DNA from: Niabella sp.
GTDB lineage: Bacteria; Bacteroidota; Bacteroidia; Chitinophagales; Chitinophagaceae
Direction of reading: 5' to 3'
Assembly (NCBI GenBank): GCA_017744715.1
Contig: JAGIAT010000021.1
Coordinates: forward strand, 1-53,274
DNA length: 53,274 bases
Made by a program: the position numbers and the translations under genes. The notes under the pieces were generated by a model. The model made no database searches. It saw nothing but the letters and a program-made list of their open reading frames with translations, and was not told where the DNA came from. Each line of letters begins with the position of its first letter. Position 1 is the stretch's first letter. Shown piece after piece: positions 35,027-42,696 of this stretch.

Positions 35027-36511
35027 TCAGGAACCGGTTTTGAGGGCTATGGATGGATTGATCTTATGGATCATACCGGTTGTAGAACGGCCCGGCATCA
35101 GGGGCAGGATCTGGACCCTGCCGCCTGCTGCTTCTACAAGCGAAGCCTCGGGCAGCTTTTCCACTGAATAATCGCCTCCCTTCACATAAATATCCGGGCG
35201 GATCCAGTCGATCAGTTCACTTGCCGTATCATCACCGGCATTGCCAAAGGGCACAATATGCGTTACACATTCCAATGCGGCCAGTACCGCCTTCCGGTCT
35301 GCAAGCGGGTTTACCGGGCGGTGTATCCCTTTCAGCCGCCGGACGCTTTCATCAAAATTAATGCCCACGATCAGCACATCGCCCAGGGCCCTTGCCTGGG
35401 AAAGATAGCTGATATGCCCCCGGTGCAGGATATCGAAACAACCATTGGTAAATACGATTTTCTTATCCATGGAACGGTATGCCGCAACCAGTGCGCGCAC
35501 CTGTGTTTCTGTTGCAAGCTCCTTGGTACGCTGCGAAAAAAAGGCAGCCAGTTCAGATGCTGTACAACAGCAGGTACGGTCGGCCTGCATCATTCCTACG
35601 GCCGCCGCCGCAGATGCTATATCCAGGGCCTGCAGCTCGGAGGCCCCCGAAAGATGCGAGAGGGCAAATGCACTAAAAAATACATCGCCGGCTCCTACCA
35701 CATTCACCTGCTCCTGCTTACAGGGCGGGCAATGACCGGTCAGTTCACCATCATGAAACACAAAGGCGCCATCTTTATCTACGGTCAGCGCCAGCACACG
35801 GGCCCTGGTCAGGGCATACAGGGGCCGGCCAAAACCAGGTACCTGCTCCATACGGTCATCACTTTTAAAGGGTTCTTTAAGCAGCTGCAGCGCCTCGCCG
35901 TAATTGGGTTTTGCAAAGTCCGGTTCCAGTTCGCGGAACCATTCGAGCCTTTTGGAATCAACAGCAATGTATCGGGGATGGGTGGCTTTCATTTGTTTTA
36001 TAAGATCGATAACCGCCGGTGTTAACGTGCCCTTATCATAATCTGAAATAATGATCGCATCATGCCGGGGAATCTCCTGCATCAGCACGTCTTTAAGCCA
36101 ATCAGCCGTATCTGCAGATACCGGGCCCGTGGTACCGGAATCAAAACGCGCCAGCAATTGCCGGCCGGCTACCACCCTTGTTTTTAAAAGCGTACTCCGG
36201 CCGGGATCTTTTAATACGTTTACATGTATATGCTGATCCTGCAGCATCTTTATGGCAATAGCGGCCTCAGCGTCTGCGCCGGCCACACTGCAATAGGTTA
36301 CCCGGGCAGACAAACATGAAAAATTCAATGCTACATTGGCGCTTCCTCCCAGTGCATACTGGCGCGCCATCACTTCAACTATGGGTACAGGTCCTTCAGG
36401 ACACAGGCGCTGTGTTTCTCCCTGTACATAATGATCCAGGATCAGGTCACCAATCACCAGGACTTTCCAATTTTTAAATTGTGCTACCATTTCATCAGGT
36501 AAACAGTTCAT
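35027..36511 (-). CDS. hldE: Bifunctional heptose 7-phosphate kinase/heptose 1-phosphate adenylyltransferase
   Basis: A 494-residue two-domain enzyme. Residues 1-320 are a PfkB kinase (VLVIGDLILDHYVQGETQRL, GGSANVALNFSCL, and the catalytic GAGDVFFSAFALSHL). Residues 340-480 are a cytidylyltransferase-like domain (FTNGCFDILHRGHISYLSQA with the HxGH motif, DRKAVLAALECVTHIVPF, PDIYVKGGDY). It converts D-glycero-D-manno-heptose 7-phosphate to the 1,7-bisphosphate and, after the phosphatase step, makes ADP-D,D-heptose. Overlaps the phosphatase gene by 17 bases. The isomerase GmhA and epimerase HldD are not in the window. Confidence 0.95.
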   Translation of the reverse strand: MNCLPDEMVAQFKNWKVLVIGDLILDHYVQGETQRLCPEGPVPIVEVMARQYALGGSANVALNFSCLSARVTYCSVAGADAEAAIAIKMLQDQHIHVNVLKDPGRSTLLKTRVVAGRQLLARFDSGTTGPVSADTADWLKDVLMQEIPRHDAIIISDYDKGTLTPAVIDLIKQMKATHPRYIAVDSKRLEWFRELEPDFAKPNYGEALQLLKEPFKSDDRMEQVPGFGRPLYALTRARVLALTVDKDGAFVFHDGELTGHCPPCKQEQVNVVGAGDVFFSAFALSHLSGASELQALDIASAAAAVGMMQADRTCCCTASELAAFFSQRTKELATETQVRALVAAYRSMDKKIVFTNGCFDILHRGHISYLSQARALGDVLIVGINFDESVRRLKGIHRPVNPLADRKAVLAALECVTHIVPFGNAGDDTASELIDWIRPDIYVKGGDYSVEKLPEASLVEAAGGRVQILPLMPGRSTTGMIHKINPSIALKTGS

Positions 36512-37073
36512 ATGCTATACTTTTAAGAATAATTGATGTTGCTTCAAACAAATCGGGCACCATAAAATCCGGTGTGCGGTAGGGCCCCATTTTCCATTCC
36601 GTTTCCCCGCCATTGTCTATAAGTATCGTACGGCAGCCGGCGCGTTTACCGGCCTCCATATCATCCAGGATATCTCCGATCATCCAGGAATCTTTCAGGG
36701 AGATCCGTTCTGCAGCCGCAGCCTCCAGAAACATACCCGGCAGTGGTTTGCGGCAGTTACAGTTCCGGTTATAAGGCGCCACCGATCCGTCCGGATGATG
36801 CGGGCAATAAAAAACGCTGTCGAAGACCGCATCTGCGGCTTTCTCGATTGCGGTAACGGCCGTCCGGAATGCCGCTTCGGAGAAATAACCCAGGGCAATG
36901 CCCGGCTGATTGGTTACCAGTATGATCTTAAACCCGCACGCTCTTACCAGCCTGCAAAAAAATGCGGCGCCTTTGTTTAGTTCAATGCGATCCGGATCTA
37001 CATTGTACGGAACGTTTTTTATAAAGCATCCGTCCTTGTCTATAAATATTGCGCGGTCCATAAATACATGCAT
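36495..37073 (-). CDS. gmhB: HAD-IIIA phosphatase, GmhB-like (heptose bisphosphate phosphatase)
   Basis: A 192-residue HAD phosphatase. Motif I is FIDKDGCFIKN (nucleophile Asp in DKDG), motif II LVTNQPGIA, the zinc loop is CPHHPDGSVAPYNRNCNCRKP with Cys-His and Cys-Cys pairs, and motif IV is MIGDILDDMEAGKRAGC. The zinc-binding cysteine loop separates GmhB from other HAD enzymes. It removes the 7-phosphate from the heptose bisphosphate made by HldE. Two ATGs compete (37073 and 37061); either gives an intact fold. Part of the leftward operon, overlapping hldE. Confidence 0.88.
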   Translation of the reverse strand: MHVFMDRAIFIDKDGCFIKNVPYNVDPDRIELNKGAAFFCRLVRACGFKIILVTNQPGIALGYFSEAAFRTAVTAIEKAADAVFDSVFYCPHHPDGSVAPYNRNCNCRKPLPGMFLEAAAAERISLKDSWMIGDILDDMEAGKRAGCRTILIDNGGETEWKMGPYRTPDFMVPDLFEATSIILKSIAYELFT

Positions 37074-37085
37074 TCGTTGTCAGGC

Positions 37086-38339
37086 TCAAACCACTTTTTC
37101 CATTCCCATATTGGCATCCGCGGTAATCTCCTGATAAACCGTGTCCATTTTCCGGGCGATTCGTTGCCAGGTAAATAATGTTTGTACTCTTTCCAGTCCT
37201 TTGCTTCCCATTGCTGTTAAACAGCCGGGCGCTTCACAAAGGCCCAGTACAGCCTCTGCAAGGGCATGAGGATTTTCCGGCGGTACCAACGCTCCGGTTT
37301 CGCCTTCCTTCACGCTATAAGTAATACCGCCCACACGCGAACCGATCACCGGTGTTTGGCAGGCCATGGCTTCCAGCGGTGTAATGCCAAAGGGTTCGTA
37401 CCACGGAGTGGTTACAAAAATATCCGCCGCCGAATAATAGTACTTCAGCTCCTGTTGCTCTTTCTGTCCTTCAAAACGGACCTTCCCCGCAACCCCCAGT
37501 TCCCTGCAAACATGTTTCAGCCGTTCCAGTTCGGTATTCCTTTCCATATCTTTCAGGTTCCCCCCAACAATCAGCAGTTGTGCATCCAGGTTGCGGTTAC
37601 ACAGCACTGCAAGTGCGCGGATCACATTCTCAATACCTTTCCGGGGCACGATCCTTCCCAGTTGCAAAAGCGTACAGGCCGCATCCGGTATATTGAGCCG
37701 CTGCCGGGCGATCTCCTTTGAAATGCGGTAAAATTCGGCAGTATTAACTCCGCAGGGCACCACCACGATCTTTTCCGACGGTGCATGATAATGCCGCACG
37801 AGGTCTTCCCGGTCCTGCGGGCACTCGGCAATGATGCGGTCCGCCAACCGGATGGCATCCTGTTCGATCCGGATACGCTCGGCCGGAAAGCGGTCGTTGC
37901 TTCCCTGGTGCAGCCGGCGTACATGTCCCAGTGCATGAAATGTAACCACAAAGGGAATTCCCAAAATCGTTTTTACTTCCATTGCCACCCGGGCCGACAT
38001 AAAGAAATTGGCATGGATCAATTCATAATTCAATCCCTGCTGCAGGATAAAATCTACCAGGTGACGCCGGAAATCGGTCATGTACGGTAACAGCTGCTCC
38101 TTTTCCACATACTGCTTGGGACCCGCGGGAATATGCACCACCCGTATGCGGTCATTGCAACGAACCACCTGGGGCATATAGGCGTGCTCCCAGCGTGTAA
38201 ACACATCAACCCAATACCCCAGCTTCGCCAGCTCGCGGGTCAATTCCATTACATACACATTCTGACCACCAGAATCCGTACTACCCGGCATCGCCAATGG
38301 AGATGCATGTTCGCTTATAAATGCGATTCTTTTTTCCAT
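37086..38339 (-). CDS. Family 4 glycosyltransferase (sucrose-phosphate synthase-like)
   Basis: A 417-residue GT-B enzyme. The opening RIAFISEHASPLAMPGSTDS, then GGQNVYVMELTRELAKLGYW, matches the MshA/sucrose-phosphate-synthase branch; VVVPCGVNTAEF, GRIVPRKGIENVIRALAVL and EPFGITPLEAMACQTPVIGS (E-x7-E) form the donor site. It likely transfers a hexose from a nucleotide sugar. Twelve bases separate it from gmhB and ten from the next GT4, so these leftward genes form one operon. Confidence 0.93.
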   Translation of the reverse strand: MEKRIAFISEHASPLAMPGSTDSGGQNVYVMELTRELAKLGYWVDVFTRWEHAYMPQVVRCNDRIRVVHIPAGPKQYVEKEQLLPYMTDFRRHLVDFILQQGLNYELIHANFFMSARVAMEVKTILGIPFVVTFHALGHVRRLHQGSNDRFPAERIRIEQDAIRLADRIIAECPQDREDLVRHYHAPSEKIVVVPCGVNTAEFYRISKEIARQRLNIPDAACTLLQLGRIVPRKGIENVIRALAVLCNRNLDAQLLIVGGNLKDMERNTELERLKHVCRELGVAGKVRFEGQKEQQELKYYYSAADIFVTTPWYEPFGITPLEAMACQTPVIGSRVGGITYSVKEGETGALVPPENPHALAEAVLGLCEAPGCLTAMGSKGLERVQTLFTWQRIARKMDTVYQEITADANMGMEKVV

Positions 38340-38349
38340 AATTCAAAAT

Positions 38350-39345
38350 TTAACCTTGTAAAAAAGGAGACTTTAATGTGCGTTTTTTTAAGAGGACTGT
38401 TTCAAATACTTCCATCCACCGGCTGATAAATGTATTGATATCAAAGAGCCGGCGGGCGGTCTCCTGTCCCGCAGCCCCGATCCTTTTTGCCAATACCGGG
38501 TCATCCAGGAGATCGATCATTTTTTCTTTCAGGTATTCCGGATCCGTATGAATAAAACCGTTCTTTCCATTTTCAATTACCGTAACCAATTCTGTAGTGG
38601 CCAATCCTACCACCGGTACCCCGTGCATCATGGCCTCGCAAACGGCCAGCGCCAGGCTGGTATGCCGTACGGGATGAAAGAGGAAGCGGTAATAACTCCG
38701 GAACAACGGAAGCTGGGGATGTAATACCTCACCGATTCCATCTTTACCATTGCCCATACCCGCCAGATCGATCGGGATGGCCTTTTTCATTTCCTTATAA
38801 AGATCCCATCCCAGGGTGCGCCCCCGCTGTTCCAGTTGATTGATCACTACCAGTCCTTTTTGAAGCGTGCCTTTATACGGCACTTCATAGTCGGTAACAC
38901 CATGCGGGATTACTGTTGTAGGCGTTTGATGATTATCCCACATCAGGCGGTTAAAATGCGTTACATGCACCAGCAATACATCCGGATCGTCTACCCAATG
39001 CCGGGTGTTTACGGCCGGTCCGTGCGGTGTATTGTGCTCCAGGAAAATGCGGGGCAGCTTCCGCTGGGCTGCAGTAAGTATTTCATACTGGTCTTTCATG
39101 TAGTTGCGGGCAGACTGGTATAATACCAGATCAAATTCCATATCTTTTACAGCTTCGGCCGGCACCTCCTTTACCTGTGCACCAAACGGGAATGTTGTTC
39201 CCCTGCCATAATACCCCTCTCCGCCGTCCTGCTTAACGGGGATGAAAATTTCAAAGGGTCCTTGTGACAAGTAGAAAAGATAACTGCCGTGTACATGCCA
39301 GGTAAAAATCCGGAACCGGTCTTCTTTTGCGATCATAGGAAACAC
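38350..39345 (-). CDS. Family 4 glycosyltransferase, first gene of the leftward operon
   Basis: A 331-residue GT-B protein with a short N-terminal half. It starts FRIFTWHVHGSYLFYLSQGP, a form I know from a conserved clade of Bacteroidota and Proteobacteria transferases, has VTVIPHGVTDYEVPY-like TTVIPHGVTDYEVPYKGT, and a donor site in HTSLALAVCEAMMHGVPVVG (E in the CEAMM helix). The absence of a long first Rossmann lobe is notable. It could act on the growing glycan with the other GT4. A promoter is not obvious upstream. Confidence 0.87.
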   Translation of the reverse strand: MFPMIAKEDRFRIFTWHVHGSYLFYLSQGPFEIFIPVKQDGGEGYYGRGTTFPFGAQVKEVPAEAVKDMEFDLVLYQSARNYMKDQYEILTAAQRKLPRIFLEHNTPHGPAVNTRHWVDDPDVLLVHVTHFNRLMWDNHQTPTTVIPHGVTDYEVPYKGTLQKGLVVINQLEQRGRTLGWDLYKEMKKAIPIDLAGMGNGKDGIGEVLHPQLPLFRSYYRFLFHPVRHTSLALAVCEAMMHGVPVVGLATTELVTVIENGKNGFIHTDPEYLKEKMIDLLDDPVLAKRIGAAGQETARRLFDINTFISRWMEVFETVLLKKRTLKSPFLQG

Positions 39346-39543
39346 TTTCCCTTAAGTGTTCAAACATGAAGCCATTTCATTGCAGCCACTGGAATTGCCG
39401 GATATACAATTGAATGTTGCTTTTTCTGCCCATCTGCCCAAATGAATGGTCATTTTTTTCCTCGGATAAATTAAGAAAAATGAGTGCATTAAAAGGGTCT
39501 CCGGAACGGGTGCACCTGCGCCCCATCCTGCTGGCCTGCATTA

Positions 39544-39559
39544 AGGCAGCATTTTTGAG
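39544..39559 (+). promoter_or_regulatory. Shared promoter element GGCAGCATTTTTGA
   Basis: GG (39545-39546), 10 bases, then GA (39557-39558). The 13 bases GGCAGCATTTTTG are identical to the elements upstream of the genes starting at 15720 and 50395 and lie 26 bases before the ATG at 39584, the same distance as in those two. Likely a sigma-54-type promoter with a variant -12 base. Confidence 0.5.
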
Positions 39560-39583
39560 GCAGCTCCGTATAAAGTATTTATT

Positions 39584-40276
39584 ATGCCCGTAGCAGCTGT
39601 AAAAACCACCCGCAAGAAAAGAACACCCGTTAAGAGCCGGCAGGATTATGATGCGTTTAAAGAATTTGGCGGCCGGGTTTATACCGGCATGCAGGTAGGC
39701 CGGAGTCATAAATGGCATTATGATAAAGGCATCTGGCAGGAACGCAAAGCGACACCCGATCAATGGGATCTTACCTATTCCGTTACCAAGCGGCGTGCAG
39801 GCAAAGCGCCCGAAGGCTCCGGTGTGCCGGTTGGTACCGGGTATCACTGGTTTATTTTATCGCACCAGTTTGTTCATAAACTCAATGCCAACGATTACAG
39901 CACAGCGATGACGGGTATTAAGTTCAAGATTGCACATAAACGGGCCGATAAAAATAAATGGAATATCTCTGAAGCAGCCAAACGCAAGTTGCTGATAAAA
40001 ATGCTGAAGGCATTTATTACCAGCCTGGAAAACGAGCCGGAAAAAACGGAAGTGATCCCGCTGGATTTTGTATTCCAGTCAAAAAAATACCAGGGAAGAG
40101 CCGTACCCCTGCTAACCACCTGTTCCAACGGCATCTGCAGGGATCTGGACATTACCTTAAATGATCAGCATTTCGGCATCATCCGTTGTACAAAGAACGG
40201 CTGGCGGATGACGGATGTAAAACCGCAGAAGCTGGTAAATACCATTGGCGAACAGATCGCACTTTGGTATGAATAA
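39584..40276 (+). CDS. Hypothetical protein with shared promoter element
   Basis: A 230-residue soluble protein I cannot assign. The N-terminus is basic (VKTTRKKRTPVKSRQDYDAF). The body has two clear folded-looking blocks: FKEFGGRVYTGMQVGRSHKWHYDKGIWQE-type strand-rich text at 25-55, and a helical to beta region near 140-225 (AAKRKLLIKMLKAFITSLEN ... QLVNTIGEQIALWYE-like end). There is no signal peptide or span. The single TCSNGIC cysteine pair could bind a metal or form a disulfide. It carries the same upstream element as the YRFEG family genes, so a common regulon is the best hint at its role. Confidence 0.8.
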   Translation: MPVAAVKTTRKKRTPVKSRQDYDAFKEFGGRVYTGMQVGRSHKWHYDKGIWQERKATPDQWDLTYSVTKRRAGKAPEGSGVPVGTGYHWFILSHQFVHKLNANDYSTAMTGIKFKIAHKRADKNKWNISEAAKRKLLIKMLKAFITSLENEPEKTEVIPLDFVFQSKKYQGRAVPLLTTCSNGICRDLDITLNDQHFGIIRCTKNGWRMTDVKPQKLVNTIGEQIALWYE

Positions 40277-40284
40277 TATGGGGG

Positions 40285-40389
40285 TTAACTTATTGATGCG
40301 TGCATTTTTTCCGCAGCTTTTACGTAGATCGGTTTAGCTGCGCACCTATCCGTGGGATGTTTTCCCGAAAATTTCTTAAAAGCCTTCAT
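40285..40389 (-). CDS. Candidate small protein downstream of the iron-permease gene
   Basis: A 34-residue frame, MKAFKKFSGKHPTDRCAAKP then a short basic helix, starts 25 bases after the stop of the iron-permease-family gene on the same strand. The residue mix is natural for a small soluble protein, and codon use is like that of neighbours. No match is known to me; it may be a chance frame. Confidence 0.35.
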   Translation of the reverse strand: MKAFKKFSGKHPTDRCAAKPIYVKAAEKMHASIS

Positions 40390-40414
40390 AAAAAAAACAG
40401 CATACCGCACAATA

Positions 40415-40873
40415 TTATTGCACTTCCTGTGCCCCGGTTCCGGCAGCCGTCTCCGGATTTGAGTGAACAGCCGCTGACGCTGTATCCTGCCGGTTTTTGC
40501 GATCATCTATTTTACCGGACAGGCGCTGATAATACCGGTGCAATACCTCCAGTTCATCTTCCGTCAGGTCCTCGATATCAACCATCCGGTTGCTGGCTTC
40601 CTTACTGGCAGCAATCAACTCATCCAGCTTCAGTTGGATAGCCCTGGAATCTTTATTCTGGGTTTTCTGGATCAGAAATACCATCAGGAAGGTAATAATG
40701 GTAGTACCGGTATTAATGACCAGCTGCCAGGTATCCGAGTAATTAAAAACCGGACCCAGCACCAGCCAGATCAATACCAACGCAAAGGCGGCGCCAAACG
40801 CAACAAAACTCCCGGCCCAATAGGTGATACGGGCTGCAAGCCGTTCAAAAAAATTGACTTTCTTTTTATCCAT
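40415..40873 (-). CDS. Low-affinity iron permease family protein
   Basis: A 152-residue membrane protein. The opening FFERLAARITYWAGSFVAFG, two spans (AGSFVAFGAAFALVLIWLVL and TWQLVINTGTTIITFLMVFL) and the motif IQKTQNKDSRAIQLKLDELI mark this family. The rest is a helical tail (EELTEDELEVLHRYYQRL-like). Despite its name the bacterial family has no proved iron role, and it is often found in stress and outer-layer gene groups. It is the first gene of the pair with the candidate small protein. Confidence 0.9.
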   Translation of the reverse strand: MDKKKVNFFERLAARITYWAGSFVAFGAAFALVLIWLVLGPVFNYSDTWQLVINTGTTIITFLMVFLIQKTQNKDSRAIQLKLDELIAASKEASNRMVDIEDLTEDELEVLHRYYQRLSGKIDDRKNRQDTASAAVHSNPETAAGTGAQEVQ

Positions 40874-40932
40874 GATCTTTTAATTTTAGATTTTATATAA
40901 GTAGTAGCTGTGTTGAACAATGCAAAAGCCCC

Positions 40933-41454
40933 TTAATAACCTGCGGGAATGCCATAGCTGATACAGGCAAATCCCGGCATAATTTCATCCAGGATCCTTT
41001 TTGCCGTATAGGAAATGGTTTGCAGGATGATCGCTTCCGGCGATCCTTGAAATTCCATACGCTCGGAAAAGATCCGGGTCCCGGCCTTCATTCCATAAAT
41101 AAACATGGTACCAACCGGTTTTTCCGGTGTTTCGCTTCCGCCCGGAGCCGTGAGCCCCGTAATGCCCACATGAATGTCGGCAGGGATCAGTGGTATTAAT
41201 CCCTTTGTAATCGCTTCCGTTACTTCGGCAGACTCCGGGGTATACTTTTTTACCAGTTCGGGCGACACCTTCAATACCCGTTCTTTCAAAGATGCATCAT
41301 AGCACACAAATCCTCCTTTCAAAAAATTGCCGGCGTCCGGCAATAAGGCAAATTCAGCGGTTAGCCGGCCGGCAGTAGCACTTTCCACAAATGCGATCGT
41401 AAGCTGCTGCTCCATGAGCCGCTTCCCGCATTCCATAAGATATTGTTTCATCAT
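40933..41454 (-). CDS. CinA-family amidohydrolase (PncC-like)
   Basis: A 173-residue single-domain enzyme. IAFVESATAGRLTAEFALLP (Ser-x-Thr-x-G phosphate site), FLKGGFVCYDASLKERVL, AEVTEAITKGLIPLIPADI and GITGLTAPGGSETPEKPVGT are the CinA C-terminal domain landmarks. Enzymes of this kind hydrolyse nicotinamide mononucleotide to nicotinate mononucleotide, recycling NAD made waste by DNA ligation. The LigD gene follows within 1.3 kb, though LigD uses ATP. The COG1058 domain of full-length CinA is absent. Confidence 0.9.
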   Translation of the reverse strand: MMKQYLMECGKRLMEQQLTIAFVESATAGRLTAEFALLPDAGNFLKGGFVCYDASLKERVLKVSPELVKKYTPESAEVTEAITKGLIPLIPADIHVGITGLTAPGGSETPEKPVGTMFIYGMKAGTRIFSERMEFQGSPEAIILQTISYTAKRILDEIMPGFACISYGIPAGY

Positions 41455-41886
41455 AGAATAAAAAGTTTAAATCCAAAGCATCATCCGGTATGACCGCGCA
41501 TCAACCTGATGGCAAATCCGGAAAGACCATTTTTCACAGCAAACATCCGCAGCAACCGTATGCAAATACCGGTCCTGAAATACCGTTCAGGAACATTACA
41601 CCGGTTCGTTGCGCTGAATGCGACGCTCTATTTACCGGATGCTTACACAGATCATGAAAGCTGCAGTAAGCAGGATCGCCGGAACTACCATTTACCGGAT
41701 ACGCTTCGGCTTGCATTGGGAAAAACGAACACAGTAATGTAGAAATAATTCCCCAGCCCATTGAATGTGCATGGTTTTTGATGCGTTAGGATGCAGACAT
41801 CCCCGGGGAAACGGACCGCGCTGTCAGAAAGACCGGCAATCCATCGGGTATGCCGGATCAATACCGAGTATTAAACCTTATTACAT
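41455..41886. other. Divergent intergenic region before ku
   Basis: Between the leftward cinA-type gene and ku. Open frames of 75-77 codons occur on both strands, but they have no natural protein character. I see no hairpin or promoter worth a claim. Confidence 0.35.
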
Positions 41887-42663
41887 ATGAAAGCAATATG
41901 GACCGGCGCCATTGGTTTTGGCCTTGTAAACATCCCTGTAAAAATGTATGCGGCTACAGAAGAGAGCAGTCTTGACCTTGACATGCTGGACAAAAAGGAC
42001 CTCAGCAATATCCGTTTTAAAAGAGTAAATGAACATACGGGGAAGGAAGTCGAGTGGGAAAATATCGTAAAGGCTTATGACTATGAAGGAAAATACATTG
42101 TGCTGGACAAAGCCGATTTTGAAAAAGCAATGCCGGAAAAAACAAAATTGCTGACGATCGATCAGTTTGTAAAAGCGGAAGAAATTGACAGCATTCTTTA
42201 TGAAGCTCCCTATTACCTGGAGCCACAGAAAGGCGGGGAGGCCGCGTACGGACTTTTAACGGAGGCTTTAAAGAAAACCGGGATGGCCGGCGTAGGCACG
42301 TTTGTATTACGCAATAAGGAAGCATTGGGCGTGCTGCGCTTTTATGAAGACCTGCTGCTTTTTCAGCGCATCCGGTATGCGCAGGAAGTAAGAGACGCTA
42401 AGGACCTGAATATTCCCAAGCGGGCAATTAAACCCTCCGAGCTTAAAATGGCTACGGCGCTGATCAGCCAGTTGTCGCAATCATTCGATATCAGCGCTTA
42501 TAAGGACCATTATACCGATGAGCTTCTTAAGATCATCCGGTCTAAGGCTAAAGGCAAGAAGATTACCCGGCCAAAAATGAAGGTGGTCTACAACAAATCC
42601 AAAGATCTTATGGAACAATTAAAAGCCAGCCTTGCAACTTCCAAAAAAAAGAAGGCCTCATAA
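41887..42663 (+). CDS. ku: Ku protein, non-homologous end joining
   Basis: A 258-residue DNA-end-binding protein that dimerises into a ring and recruits LigD. It opens MKAIWTGAIGFGLVNIPVKM, with the SISFGLV-type start of bacterial Ku, then LDMLDKKDLSNIRFKRVNEH, AYDYEGKYIVLDKADFE and FYEDLLLFQRIRYAQEVRDA. The C-terminal tail is lysine-rich (SKAKGKKITRPKMKVVYNKS ... SKKKKAS), as in Ku proteins that slide on DNA. The ligD gene starts 33 bases downstream, so both are one operon for joining double-strand breaks when no second chromosome copy is present. Confidence 0.96.
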   Translation: MKAIWTGAIGFGLVNIPVKMYAATEESSLDLDMLDKKDLSNIRFKRVNEHTGKEVEWENIVKAYDYEGKYIVLDKADFEKAMPEKTKLLTIDQFVKAEEIDSILYEAPYYLEPQKGGEAAYGLLTEALKKTGMAGVGTFVLRNKEALGVLRFYEDLLLFQRIRYAQEVRDAKDLNIPKRAIKPSELKMATALISQLSQSFDISAYKDHYTDELLKIIRSKAKGKKITRPKMKVVYNKSKDLMEQLKASLATSKKKKAS

Positions 42664-42696
42664 ATATGTTCATCCGTAACGATAAGATTATTCATC

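Noticed and set aside
39377..39847. A 156-codon leftward frame opposite the hypothetical gene at 39584.
   Set aside because: Most of it is the reverse of a better gene on the plus strand, which also has a promoter element.
41509..41742. A 77-codon rightward frame before ku.
   Set aside because: No family likeness, unnatural residue order, and a similar frame exists on the opposite strand.
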